From Streptomyces sp. WAC 04229 (lineage in GTDB: Bacteria > Actinomycetota > Actinomycetes > Streptomycetales > Streptomycetaceae), in the NCBI RefSeq assembly GCF_003947455.1, contig NZ_QHJH01000037.1:1-51429 (forward strand): 51,429 nt of DNA, in the 5' to 3' direction. This document shows, piece by piece, positions 34,862 to 44,500 of this stretch (positions are counted from its first letter, which is position 1; each line of letters opens with the position of its first letter). The position numbers were made by a program, and so were the translations under genes. Below the pieces are notes generated by a model. That model was not told where the DNA came from. It saw only the letters and a program-made list of their open reading frames with translations, and did no database searches.

Positions 34862-36339
34862 CTGCCGGCCTCCTCGCTACATTCGGACGAGCCCGGCAGC
34901 GGTTCGGCCACCAGGTCGACACCCTCCGTACCGACCACCTTCGCGTCGACCATACGACCGACACTCAGGCCTTCGCCGCTCGTGAGGAGCACCTGGCCGT
35001 CCGTCTCGGGCGCCTGGTGCTCCGCGCGGCCACGGACGCCGTCTCCGTCGTCGGCGGACTCCACGGACTCGACGAGTACCCGCACCGTCGCACCGACGCG
35101 CTCCTCGGCCCGCTGCGAGACGAGTTCCTCGGCCAGGCGGGATACACGCGCCAGCCGCTCCGCGACGACGTCCTCGTCCAGCTTGTGCTCGTAGGTGGCC
35201 GCCTCGGTGCCCTCCTCGTCGGAGTAGCCGAAGACGCCGATGGCGTCGAGCCGCGCGTGGTTCAGGAAGCGCTCCAGCTCGGCGAGGTCGGAGGCGGACT
35301 CGCCGGGGAAGCCCACGATGAAGTTGGAGCGCACGCCCGCCTCGGGGGCCTTGCTCCGGATGGTGTCCAGCAGTTCCAGGAAGCGGTCGGTGTCGCCGAA
35401 GCGGCGCATCGCGCGCAGCACGTTCGGCGCGGAGTGCTGGAAGGAGAGGTCGAAGTAGGGCACGACCTTCGGGGTGGAGGTCAGTACGTCGATGAGGCCG
35501 GGGCGCATCTCGGCCGGCTGGAGGTAGCTGACGCGCACGCGCTCGATGCCGTCGACGTCGGCGAGGTTGGGCAGCAGGGACTCCAGCAGGCGGATGTCGC
35601 CGAGGTCCTTGCCGTAGGAGGTGTTGTTCTCGGAGACCAGCATGATCTCCTTGACGCCCTGCTCGGCCAGCCACCGCGTCTCGTTCAGCACGTCGCTCGG
35701 GCGGCGGGAGATGAAGGAGCCGCGGAAGGACGGGATGGCGCAGAAGGAGCAGCGCCGGTCGCAGCCGGAGGCGAGCTTCACCGAGGCGACCGGGGAGCCG
35801 TCCAGACGCCGGCGCAGGGGTGCGCGCGGTCCGGAGGCGGGGGCGACGCCCTCGGGGAGATCGGTCGGACCGTGCCCCGGCAGGGCGACGGCGGCACCGG
35901 CCTCCTGGCGCTCGGCGGGGCTGATCGGGAGCAGCTTGCGCCGGTCGCGGGGGGTGTGCGCGGCGTGGATGCCGCCGCCCAGGATGGTCTGGAGCCGGTC
36001 GGAGATGTCGGCGTAGTCGTCGAAGCCGAGCACGCCGTCGGCCTCGGGGAGGGCTTCGGCGAGGTCCTTGCCGTACCGCTCGGCCATGCAGCCCACCGCC
36101 ACGACGGCCTGCGTTCTTCCGTGCCCCTTGAGGTCGTTGGCCTCCAGGAGGGCGTCCACGGAGTCCTTCTTGGCGGCCTCGACGAAGCCGCAGGTGTTCA
36201 CGACGGCGACGTCCGCTTCCCCGGCGTCCTCGACGAGCTTCCAGCCGTCCGCCTCCAGACGGCCTGCGAGCTCCTCCGAGTCCACCTCGTTACGGGCGCA
36301 GCCAAGGGTGACGAGTGCGACGGTACGGCTTTCAGGCAT
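34858..36339 (-). CDS. rimO: Ribosomal protein S12 methylthiotransferase RimO
   Basis: A 493-aa radical-SAM methylthiotransferase that modifies the conserved Asp of ribosomal protein S12. The N-terminal cluster cysteines are C14, C50 and C84, the radical-SAM motif CDRRCSFC gives C193, C197 and C200, and a C-terminal TRAM domain is present. The spacer [23 protein letters not shown] favours RimO over MiaB, which is encoded separately in this window. The linker ~residues 130-180 (Pro/Arg-rich) is longer than in E. coli. The ATG at 36339 is used. A hairpin 40 bases upstream separates it from the RodZ-like gene. Confidence 0.92.
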   Translation of the reverse strand: MPESRTVALVTLGCARNEVDSEELAGRLEADGWKLVEDAGEADVAVVNTCGFVEAAKKDSVDALLEANDLKGHGRTQAVVAVGCMAERYGKDLAEALPEADGVLGFDDYADISDRLQTILGGGIHAAHTPRDRRKLLPISPAERQEAGAAVALPGHGPTDLPEGVAPASGPRAPLRRRLDGSPVASVKLASGCDRRCSFCAIPSFRGSFISRRPSDVLNETRWLAEQGVKEIMLVSENNTSYGKDLGDIRLLESLLPNLADVDGIERVRVSYLQPAEMRPGLIDVLTSTPKVVPYFDLSFQHSAPNVLRAMRRFGDTDRFLELLDTIRSKAPEAGVRSNFIVGFPGESASDLAELERFLNHARLDAIGVFGYSDEEGTEAATYEHKLDEDVVAERLARVSRLAEELVSQRAEERVGATVRVLVESVESADDGDGVRGRAEHQAPETDGQVLLTSGEGLSVGRMVDAKVVGTEGVDLVAEPLPGSSECSEEAGR

Positions 36340-36378
36340 GGGCTCAAGACTACTTCGTCCCGCAGACAGCCCATGTCG

Positions 36379-36408
36379 ACGGGGTTGGCCGATCCCGGCC
36401 AACCCCGT
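36379..36408 (-). terminator. Perfect hairpin terminator upstream of rimO
   Basis: 13-base arms (acggggttggccg and cggccaaccccgt) with an atcc loop, between the stop of the RodZ-like gene (36431) and the rimO start (36339). It should end transcription from the RodZ-like gene. Confidence 0.8.
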
Positions 36409-36430
36409 ACCGACTCGTTCTCCGGGGCCC

Positions 36431-37294
36431 CTATCCGACCTGCGGGTCGCCCTTCGTGTAGGTCAGGCGCTCCACGGAGCCCGGCCGGAAGTCGTCCTCG
36501 ATCTTCTTGCCGTTGACGAACAGCTCGATGACGCCGGCGTCGCCGAGGACGAGGTTGACCTTCTCGTTGTCCTGGAAGGTCTTGGAGTCGCCCTCTTCGA
36601 GGAGTCCGTCGAAGAGGAGCCGGCCGTTGTGGTCCTTCGCGGAGATCCAGCTGCGTCCCCCGGGGGCGCTGACCTTGACGGTCACCTTGTCGCGGGGCGC
36701 GGCGGCGATGGCGCTGTCGGAGGGGTCCGGCTCGGGTTCGGCCGGCTTCTTCGGTTTGGCGCTGGCCGAGGCGGAGCCGCCGGTCGAGGGCTGGGCACCC
36801 TCGGCGACGCTCGCCTCGTTGCCACCGTCGTCGCCGCCCTTGACGAACGTGAACCCGACGAAGCCGATCACCGCGACGATCGCGGCGACCATGGCGGCGG
36901 TCCAGTTGGGTCCGCGGCGCTCCGGACGGATACGTTCCGCCTCGAAGAGGGGGGCGGCGGGGGTCGGCGCCGGGCGGCCGCCGTGCGCGTCGTCGAACTG
37001 CGCGAGCAGTTCGGCCGGGTCGAGCCCGACGGCCTTGGCCAGGGTGCGGATGTGCCCGCGCGCGTAGACGTCGCCGCCGCAGGGCGCGAAGTCGTCCGCC
37101 TCGATGGCGTGCACGATGGCGATCCGGACGCGGGTGGCGGTGGTGATGTCGTCGACGGTCAACCCGGCGGCGATCCGCGCCTGCTGGAGGGCACGGCCGA
37201 CGGAGGGGCGGGTTTCCTCGGAGACGTGTTCAGTAACGTCTGGGGAAACGTCTTCGATCGGACGCTCGTCTTCAGGGGAGTTGCCGTTGGACAC
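36431..37294 (-). CDS. RodZ-like membrane HTH protein (DUF4115)
   Basis: A 287-aa single-pass membrane protein. A cytosolic HTH_25 domain (residues ~30-100: [25 protein letters not shown] and [25 protein letters not shown]) is followed by a transmembrane helix ([20 protein letters not shown]), a Ser/Ala/Pro/Lys linker and a C-terminal extracytoplasmic DUF4115 domain ([16 protein letters not shown]... [13 protein letters not shown]). This is the RodZ architecture, linked in other bacteria to MreB and cell shape. Genomic placement between ftsK and rimO is a common actinobacterial arrangement. It starts with GTG at 37294. Confidence 0.88.
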   Translation of the reverse strand: MSNGNSPEDERPIEDVSPDVTEHVSEETRPSVGRALQQARIAAGLTVDDITTATRVRIAIVHAIEADDFAPCGGDVYARGHIRTLAKAVGLDPAELLAQFDDAHGGRPAPTPAAPLFEAERIRPERRGPNWTAAMVAAIVAVIGFVGFTFVKGGDDGGNEASVAEGAQPSTGGSASASAKPKKPAEPEPDPSDSAIAAAPRDKVTVKVSAPGGRSWISAKDHNGRLLFDGLLEEGDSKTFQDNEKVNLVLGDAGVIELFVNGKKIEDDFRPGSVERLTYTKGDPQVG

Positions 37295-37335
37295 GGGGGC
37301 GCCTTTCGAGCGTTTAGCCGCCTGTGCTGGACTTC

Positions 37336-37366
37336 AGTCTAGGGGGGTGGCGAACGGGTCGGGCAA
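37336..37366 (-). promoter_or_regulatory. Candidate promoter of RodZ-like gene
   Basis: On the minus strand TTGCCC (37366-37361) and TAGACT (37341-37336), separated by 19 bases, 42 bases before the GTG start. The -10 match is good, the spacing is long. Confidence 0.3.
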
Positions 37367-37554
37367 CCGGGCGGTACGACCTTTTACGCCATCCGAATGG
37401 CCCGGCATCCCGATGGTGGACTACCTGTTGTCACTTCCCTCAAGTTGACGTACGTCATGGGGAAACGGTTGCTCAATGATCCCTAACGGGTGAGTCACGA
37501 TCGGCCACCCGGCCGTCCCGGCCCCTCGTCGGCGGACCCTTGGCCCACGATTTC

Positions 37555-40302
37555 CTACCCTTCAGACTCCCCCCGGATCACGGCGAGCACTCCGTCCAGC
37601 TCATCAGGCTTCACAAGAACGTCACGAGCCTTTGAGCCTTCACTCGGTCCGACGATGCTCCGCGACTCCATCAGGTCCATCAGCCGCCCCGCCTTGGCGA
37701 AGCCGACACGCAGCTTGCGCTGGAGCATGGAGGTCGACCCGAACTGGGTGGAGACGACCAGCTCGGCCGCCTGGCACAGCAGGTCGAGGTCGTCGCCGAT
37801 GTCCTCGTCGATCTCCTTCTTCTGCTTGGTCCCCACGGTGACGTCGTCCCGGAAGACGGGCGCCATCTGGTCCTTGCAGTGCTGGACGACGGCCGCGACC
37901 TCCTCCTCGGTCACGAACGCGCCCTGCATACGGGTCGGCTTGCTCGCGCCCATCGGCAGGAAGAGGCCGTCGCCCTTGCCGATCAGCTTCTCGGCGCCGG
38001 GCTGGTCGAGGATGACCCGCGAGTCGGCGAGCGAGGAGGTGGCGAAGGCGAGCCGGGATGGCACGTTGGCCTTGATCAGCCCGGTGACGACGTCCACGGA
38101 GGGCCGCTGGGTGGCGAGCACCAGGTGGATGCCGGCCGCCCGCGCGAGCTGCGTGATCCGCACGATCGCGTCCTCGACGTCGCGCGGCGCCACCATCATC
38201 AGGTCGGCCAGCTCGTCCACGATCACCAGCAGGTACGGATAGGGCTGGAGTTCACGCTCGCTGCCCTCGGGCGGCTTGGCCCTGCCCTCGCGCACCGCGC
38301 GGTTGAAGTCGTCGATGTGCCGGAAGCCGTAGGCGGCGAGGTCGTCGTAGCGCAGGTCCATCTCGCGCACGACCCACTGGAGGGCCTCGGCGGCACGCTT
38401 CGGGTTGGTGATGATCGGCGTGATCAGGTGCGGGATGCCCTCGTACGCGGTCAGCTCGACGCGCTTGGGGTCGACCAGGATCATGCGGACGTCCTCGGGG
38501 GTCGCCCGCATCATGATCGAGGTGATCAGGCAGTTGATGCAGGAGGACTTGCCGGAGCCGGTGGCGCCCGCGACGAGCATGTGCGGCATCTTCGCCAGCG
38601 AGTGCATGACGTAGCCGCCCTCGACGTCCTTGCCGAAGGCGACCAGCATCGGGTCGTCGTCCTCGGCGGACTCGGCGAGGCGCAGTACGTCGCCGAGGTT
38701 GACCATCTCCCGGTCGGTGTTGGGGATCTCGATGCCGACCGCGGACTTGCCGGGGATCGGGCTGATGATCCGCACGTCGGGGCTGGCGACGGCGTACGCG
38801 ATGTTCTTGGTCAGCGCGGTGATCCGCTCGACCTTGACTGCGGGGCCCAGCTCGACCTCGTAGCGGGTCACCGTCGGCCCGCGGGTGAAGCCGGTGACCC
38901 GGGCGTCGACCTTGAACTCGGTGAAGACGGTGGTCAGGGAGTCCACTATGGCGTCGTTGGCGGCGCTGCGCGCTTTGCCGGGGCCACCGCGCGTGAGGGA
39001 GTCCAGGGACGGCAGGGAGTACGTGATGTCGCCGGAGAGCTGGAGCTGCTCGGCGCGCGGCGGCAGGTCCCGCTCCTGCGGCAACGGCGTCTTGGTGAGG
39101 TCGGGGACGGCGCCCGGCGTCGCCGGCTCGGTGGACTTGGCGGGGTCCTTCTTGAGCTTGCCCGGCTGCGGGCGCGCGGCCGGCACGGGCGTCGGAGTCG
39201 GCGTCGTCGACTCACGGTCCCCGGGGCTGACGCCCTGGGTGAGGTCGGCGACCAGCGGCGACGGCGGCATCCCGTGCAGGACGGCGCCGTCGAGAGCGGC
39301 GGCGGCGGCCGCGGCGACGTCCACGGCGTCCATGGGCCGGTTCATCTCGGGCTGCGGCACGGCGGACCGGCGGGGCCTGCCGCGGCGCCTGCTCAGCGCC
39401 TCCTGCTCGGCCGAGTCCGGGTCGTACGGCTCCGCGGGCGCTCCCCCGCGCCTGCGGGTCCGCTCGGGCAGCGCCTCGCGCCACTGGTCGTCGTACCGCT
39501 CGTCGTCGTCGGTGTACGCGTCCGCGTCGGGGTCGTCGACCACGCCGAGCCGCACGCCGAGCTGGCGCAGCCGCTGCGGGATGGCGTTCACCGGCGTGGC
39601 GGTGACGACCAGCAGCCCGAAGACGGTGAGCAGCGCGAGCAGCGGCACGGCCAGGACGTCCGTCATCGTGTACGACAGCGGGGTGGCCGCGCCCCAGCCG
39701 ATGAGGCCGCCGGCGTCCCTTATGGCCTGCATGCCCTCGCCGCGGGCCGGTGAGCCGCACGCGATGTGCACCTGGCCGAGCACGCCGACGACGAGCGCGG
39801 ACAGGCCGATCACGATCCGCCCGTTGGCCTCGGGCTTCTCGGGGTGCCGGATCAGGCGCACGGCGATGGCGCCGAGCAGGATCGGCACGAGCAGGTCCAG
39901 CCGGCCGAAGGCCCCGGTCACCAGGATCTCGACGAGGTCACCGACCGGGCCCTTGAGGTCGGCCCAGGTGCCCGCGGCGACGATCAGGGCGACGGCGAGC
40001 AGCAGCAGCGCGGACCCGTCCTTGCGGTGGGCGGGGTCGAGGTTCTTGGCGCCCTGCCCTATGCCGCGGAAGACGGCGCCGACCCCATGCGCCAGGCCGA
40101 GCCAGAGCGCGCGCGCCAAGCGGTAGACACCGCTGGTGGGGCTCGGGGCCGGTTTGGGCGCGGGCTTCTTCGCGACGGCCTTCTTGGCGGGCGCCTTCTT
40201 CGGGGGCGCCTTCTTGGCAGCGGCCTTCTTGACCGGCCCCTTCGCGGGAGCGGCCGCCTTCTTCGCGGGCTGCTTCTTGGCTGCGGAGGGACGTGAGGCC
40301 AT
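37555..40302 (-). CDS. ftsK: DNA translocase FtsK/SpoIIIE
   Basis: A 915-aa DNA translocase. A ~50-residue basic Lys/Ala/Pro-rich N-terminus (repeated KKAPAKK-type) precedes a membrane domain with about four helices (up to residue ~230), a long Pro-rich linker, and the motor: Walker A GATGSGKS at ~579-586, Walker B LLVIVDELADLM at ~690, and ATQRPSVDVVTG. The C-terminal gamma winged-helix domain (RKLRVGFAKAGRLMDLMESRSIVGPSEGSKARDVL-like) binds KOPS-type sequences. It moves chromosomes away from division septa, mainly in sporulation here. The ATG at 40302 is used; an in-frame start at 40338 adds nothing conserved. Confidence 0.94.
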   Translation of the reverse strand: MASRPSAAKKQPAKKAAAPAKGPVKKAAAKKAPPKKAPAKKAVAKKPAPKPAPSPTSGVYRLARALWLGLAHGVGAVFRGIGQGAKNLDPAHRKDGSALLLLAVALIVAAGTWADLKGPVGDLVEILVTGAFGRLDLLVPILLGAIAVRLIRHPEKPEANGRIVIGLSALVVGVLGQVHIACGSPARGEGMQAIRDAGGLIGWGAATPLSYTMTDVLAVPLLALLTVFGLLVVTATPVNAIPQRLRQLGVRLGVVDDPDADAYTDDDERYDDQWREALPERTRRRGGAPAEPYDPDSAEQEALSRRRGRPRRSAVPQPEMNRPMDAVDVAAAAAAALDGAVLHGMPPSPLVADLTQGVSPGDRESTTPTPTPVPAARPQPGKLKKDPAKSTEPATPGAVPDLTKTPLPQERDLPPRAEQLQLSGDITYSLPSLDSLTRGGPGKARSAANDAIVDSLTTVFTEFKVDARVTGFTRGPTVTRYEVELGPAVKVERITALTKNIAYAVASPDVRIISPIPGKSAVGIEIPNTDREMVNLGDVLRLAESAEDDDPMLVAFGKDVEGGYVMHSLAKMPHMLVAGATGSGKSSCINCLITSIMMRATPEDVRMILVDPKRVELTAYEGIPHLITPIITNPKRAAEALQWVVREMDLRYDDLAAYGFRHIDDFNRAVREGRAKPPEGSERELQPYPYLLVIVDELADLMMVAPRDVEDAIVRITQLARAAGIHLVLATQRPSVDVVTGLIKANVPSRLAFATSSLADSRVILDQPGAEKLIGKGDGLFLPMGASKPTRMQGAFVTEEEVAAVVQHCKDQMAPVFRDDVTVGTKQKKEIDEDIGDDLDLLCQAAELVVSTQFGSTSMLQRKLRVGFAKAGRLMDLMESRSIVGPSEGSKARDVLVKPDELDGVLAVIRGESEG

Positions 40303-40487
40303 AGGTGTGAGGTTACCGGGGGAGGCGGCGGTCGACACGTGCGCCTACCGCTTCACCCGTTCGTGTCGCCCGGAGCGAGTTGCGGAACTGACGCCTCCGC
40401 CACCGCTCCTGACAAGTCCTCACAGACCCGGACCGGGGGACTCGCGAGGTGCCCGGCGGACGACCCGCAGCGGGCCCACGGCGGGCC

Positions 40488-41162
40488 TCAGTTGACGGCG
40501 GGCTGACCGCCGGACGTACCGGGCTCCAGGGCGTCCAGAGCCCTCCGCAGTCCGGTGAGCTTGCGTTCCAGATGCGCCGCGGTGGCCACCGCGGCCGCGT
40601 CCGTGGACTCGTCGCCCAACTGCTTGGACAGCGCCTCCGCCTGCTCCTCCACTGCCGCCAGCCGGGCCGACAGCTCGGCGAGCAGCCCCGCGGGCTCCTT
40701 GGCCTCACCGGCCGCGACCTTGTCGCCGCCCTCCAACTGGAGCCGGAGCAGGGCCGCCTGCTCACGCAGCTGGCAGTTCTTCATGTACAGCTCGACGAAG
40801 ACCGAGACCTTCGCGCGCAGCACCCACGGGTCGAACGGCTTCGAGATGTAGTCCACCGCGCCCGCCGCGTAACCGCGGAAGGTGTGGTGCGGACCGTGGT
40901 TGATCGCGGTGAGGAAGATGATCGGGATGTCCCGGGTCCGCTCCCGGCGCTTGATGTGCGCGGCGGTCTCGAAACCGTCCATGCCCGGCATCTGGACATC
41001 CAGCAGAATGACCGCGAAGTCGTCCGTGAGCAGCGCTTTGAGCGCTTCCTCCCCGGACGATGCCCGCACCAGCGTCTGATCGAGCGCCGAGAGGATCGCC
41101 TCCAGCGCCAGCAGATTCTCCGGCCGGTCATCGACCAGGAGGATCTTGGCCTTCTGCACCAT
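40488..41162 (-). CDS. osaB: Atypical response regulator with coiled coil, OsaB-like
   Basis: A 224-aa protein: receiver domain at the N-terminus (MVQKAKILLVDDRPENLLALEAIL, phospho-acceptor Asp in VILLDVQMPGMDGF, Lys in YISKPFDP) followed by a coiled-coil C-terminal region (YMKNCQLREQAALLRLQLEGG..., AVEEQAEALSKQL...) with no DNA-binding domain. This and the adjacent kinase match OsaB/OsaA of S. coelicolor, required for osmoadaptation. It probably signals by protein contact. The ATG at 41162 has AGGAGG upstream; an ATG at 41279 would add a Pro/Gly-rich extension. Confidence 0.87.
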   Translation of the reverse strand: MVQKAKILLVDDRPENLLALEAILSALDQTLVRASSGEEALKALLTDDFAVILLDVQMPGMDGFETAAHIKRRERTRDIPIIFLTAINHGPHHTFRGYAAGAVDYISKPFDPWVLRAKVSVFVELYMKNCQLREQAALLRLQLEGGDKVAAGEAKEPAGLLAELSARLAAVEEQAEALSKQLGDESTDAAAVATAAHLERKLTGLRRALDALEPGTSGGQPAVN

Positions 41163-41528
41163 GGCCCGCCCTCCTCGCCCCGGCGTGGGGCCTCCCCTGT
41201 CCGCAGGACTTGGCGCGGCACCGGCGGGTGCCACCCCGGGGGACGACTCCCTTGCGTCGCCCGTCCTTGTGCCGGTCATCGTAGCCGCACCCCGCCTGTC
41301 GCCACACCCTGTCACCGTGATGTCACTGTGCACGTAGCAGAAACGCAGCGGGAGACCAGAAGGTTCCCCGAATCCCGCACTTCTACACGGCTCCGGGCAC
41401 GCTGAGTCAGCGACTGAGCGCGGGTCCCGGAGGTTCCCGCCGTTCACGCACACCCCACGTTCGCACACTGCCCGGACGTGGCGCACGGAAGGTGCCCCTC
41501 CGTACCACCGGCACGGTGCCCGAACGTA
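41163..41528. other. osaA-osaB intergenic region, no gene seen
   Basis: 366 bases with no supported ORF. It holds a 6-base hairpin ggcacc/ggtgcc (41217-41232) and, on the minus strand, a TACGAT (41283-41278) that could be a -10 for osaB, but no matching -35. Two GTGACA direct copies lie just upstream on the minus strand. The length and the lack of a terminator leave open whether osaB is read through from osaA. Confidence 0.5.
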
Positions 41529-44500
41529 CTACTCCTCGCGCATCCACTGCTGCATCACCGTCAACAGGTGATCGGGGTCTACCGGCTTCGTCACATAGTC
41601 GGAGGCGCCCGACTCGATCGCCTTCTCCCGGTCGCCCTTCATCGCCTTGGCGGTCAGCGCGATGATCGGCAGCCCGGCGAACTGCGGCATCCGACGGATC
41701 GCCGTGGTCGTCGCATACCCGTCCATCTCGGGCATCATGATGTCCATCAGGACCACCGCGACGTCCTCGTGCTGTTCCAGCACCTCGATGCCCTCGCGTC
41801 CGTTCTCCGCGTAGAGCACGGACAGCCCGTGCTGCTCCAGGACGCTGGTCAGCGCGAACACGTTGCGGATGTCGTCGTCGACGATCAGCACCTTCTGCCC
41901 GCCGAACCGGATCCCGCGGATGGACTGCGTCGTCTCCTGCTCGGGGCCCGGCTGCCGCTCCCGCACCGCGGGCAGTTCCTCGGTCTCGGCCGAGCGTCGA
42001 CGACGCCGGAACAGCGCCCCGGCACCGTTCTGCGCGTCCTGGTACGACCGCCCCTGGGCCGGCGTCTCGGCCTCCGTCTCCGGCAGCTCGTCCGTCCCCC
42101 CGGAGCCCGCCGGCAGCTCGCCTCCCCCGGCGGGCGGCAGGGGCTGCGGGTAGCCGTGCGAGGGCAGCTCGCTCGGGCGCAGCGGCAGGTAGAGGGTGAA
42201 CGTCGAGCCACGGCCCGTCTCGCTCTGCGCGTGGATCTCACCGCCCAGCAACTGCGCGATCTCCCGCGAGATGGACAGCCCGAGGCCCGTGCCGCCGTAC
42301 TTGCGGCTGGTGGTGCCGTCGGCCTGCTTGAACGCCTCGAAGATCACCCTCATCTTGCTGGCCGCGATCCCGATCCCGGTGTCGCTCACGGAGAACGCGA
42401 TCAGCTCGGCGTCCGGGTCGGTCATCGAACCCGCCTCCAGCAACTGCTCCCGGATGCCCTGCGGAACGTCGTCCCGGGCCGGCCTGATGACCAGTTCGAC
42501 CGCCCCCGAGTCGGTGAACTTCACCGCGTTGGACAGCAGGTTGCGCAGCACCTGGAGCAGCCGCTGCTCGTCGGTGTGCAGCGTCGCGGGCAGCTCGGGC
42601 GACACCCGCACCGACAGGTCCAGGCCCTTCTCCGCGGTCAGCGGCCGGAAGGTGGCCTCCACGTAGTCGACCAGCTGGACGAGCGCGATGCGCGTCGGCG
42701 AGACGTCCATCTTGCCCGCCTCGACCTTCGACAGGTCGAGGATGTCGTTGATGAGCTGGAGCAGGTCGGAACCGGCCCCGTGGATCGTCTCGGCGAACTC
42801 GACCTGCTTGGGCGACAGGTTCGCGTCGGCGTTGTCGGCGAGCAGCTTGGCCAGGATCAGCAGCGAGTTGAGCGGCGTACGCAGCTCGTGCGACATGTTG
42901 GCGAGGAACTCGCTCTTGTAGCGCATCGAGACCGCCAGTTGCTCGGCGCGCTCCTCCAGGACCTGCCGCGCCTCCTCGATCTCGGTGTTCTTCACCTCGA
43001 TGTCGCGGTTCTGCTGCGCCAGCAGCTCGGCCTTCTCCTCCAGTTCGGCGTTGGACGACTGCAGCGCCTTCTGCCGCTGCTCCAACTCCTCGGACCGCTC
43101 CCGCAGTTGCTCGGTCAGCTCCTGCGACTGGCTCAGCAGCACCTCCGTCTTGGTGTTGACGGAGATGGTGTTGACGCTGGTCGCGATCATCTCGGCGATC
43201 TGGTTCAGGAAATCCTTCTGGATCTGCGTGAACGGCGTGAAGGACGCCAGCTCGATCACGCCGAGCACCTGCCCCTCGAACAGCACCGGCAGGACGATCA
43301 CCTGGGCGGGCGGGGCCTCCCCGAGCCCGGAGGAGATCTTCAGGTAGCCGCTCGGCGCGTTCTCCACGAGGATCGTGCGCTTCTCCTCGGCGGCCGTGCC
43401 GACCAGCGCCTCCCCCGGCCTGAAGGACGTGGGCATCGACCCCATCGAGTAGCCGTACGACCCCAGCATGCGCAGTTCGTACTGGTCCTCCTGGGCGCCC
43501 GCCGGATCCTGGCCGTCGACCACCAGGGGCATCGCGAGGAAGAAGGCCCCGTGCTGCGCGGAGACCACGGGGGTCAGCTCACTCATGATCAGCGAGGCGA
43601 CGTCCTGGAGGTCCCGGCGGCCCTGCATCAGTCCCGAGATGCGGGCCAGGTTGCCCTTGAGCCAGTCCTGCTCCTTGTTGGCGATCGTGGTGTCGCGGAG
43701 GTTGGCGATCATCTTGTTGATGTAGTCCTGAAGCTCGGAGATCTCGCCGGAGGCGTCCACGTCGATCTTCAGGTTCAGGTCGCCGCGCGTCACCGCGGTC
43801 GCCACGCGCGCGATGGCGCGCACCTGACGGGTCAGGTTCCCGGCCATCTCGTTCACCGACTCCGTCAGGTCCCGCCAGGTGCCGTCGACGTCCCGCACGC
43901 GCGCCTGACCGCCCAGCTGCCCCTCGGTGCCCACCTCGCGGGCCACGCGGGTGACCTCCTCGGCGAAGGAGGACAGCTGGTCGACCATCGTGTTGATGGT
44001 CGTCTTCAGCTCCAGGATCTCCCCGCGCGCGTCGATGTCGATCTTCTTGGTCAGGTCGCCCTTGGCGATGGCGGTGGTGACCATGGCGATGTTGCGCACC
44101 TGACCGGTCAGGTTGGACGCCATCTGGTTCACCGACTCGGTGAGGTCCTTCCACGTACCCGACACGCCCGGCACGTGCGCCTGCCCGCCGAGGATGCCGT
44201 CCGTGCCCACCTCACGGGCCACCTTGGTGACCTGCTCGGCGAACGAACTCAGCGTCTTGACCATGGTGTTGAACGTCTCGGCCAGCTGGTGGACCTCACC
44301 GCGCGCCTCGATCGTCACCGTCCGCGTCAGGTCGCCGTTGGCGACGGCGGCGGCCACCTGGGAGATGTTCCGCACCTGGACGGTGAGGTTCTTCGCCATC
44401 AGGTTGACGTTGTCGCTGAGGTCCTTCCAGATGCCCACGACACCCGGCACGTGCGCCTGCCCGCCGAGGATGCCCTCCGTGCCCACCTCACGGGCCACGC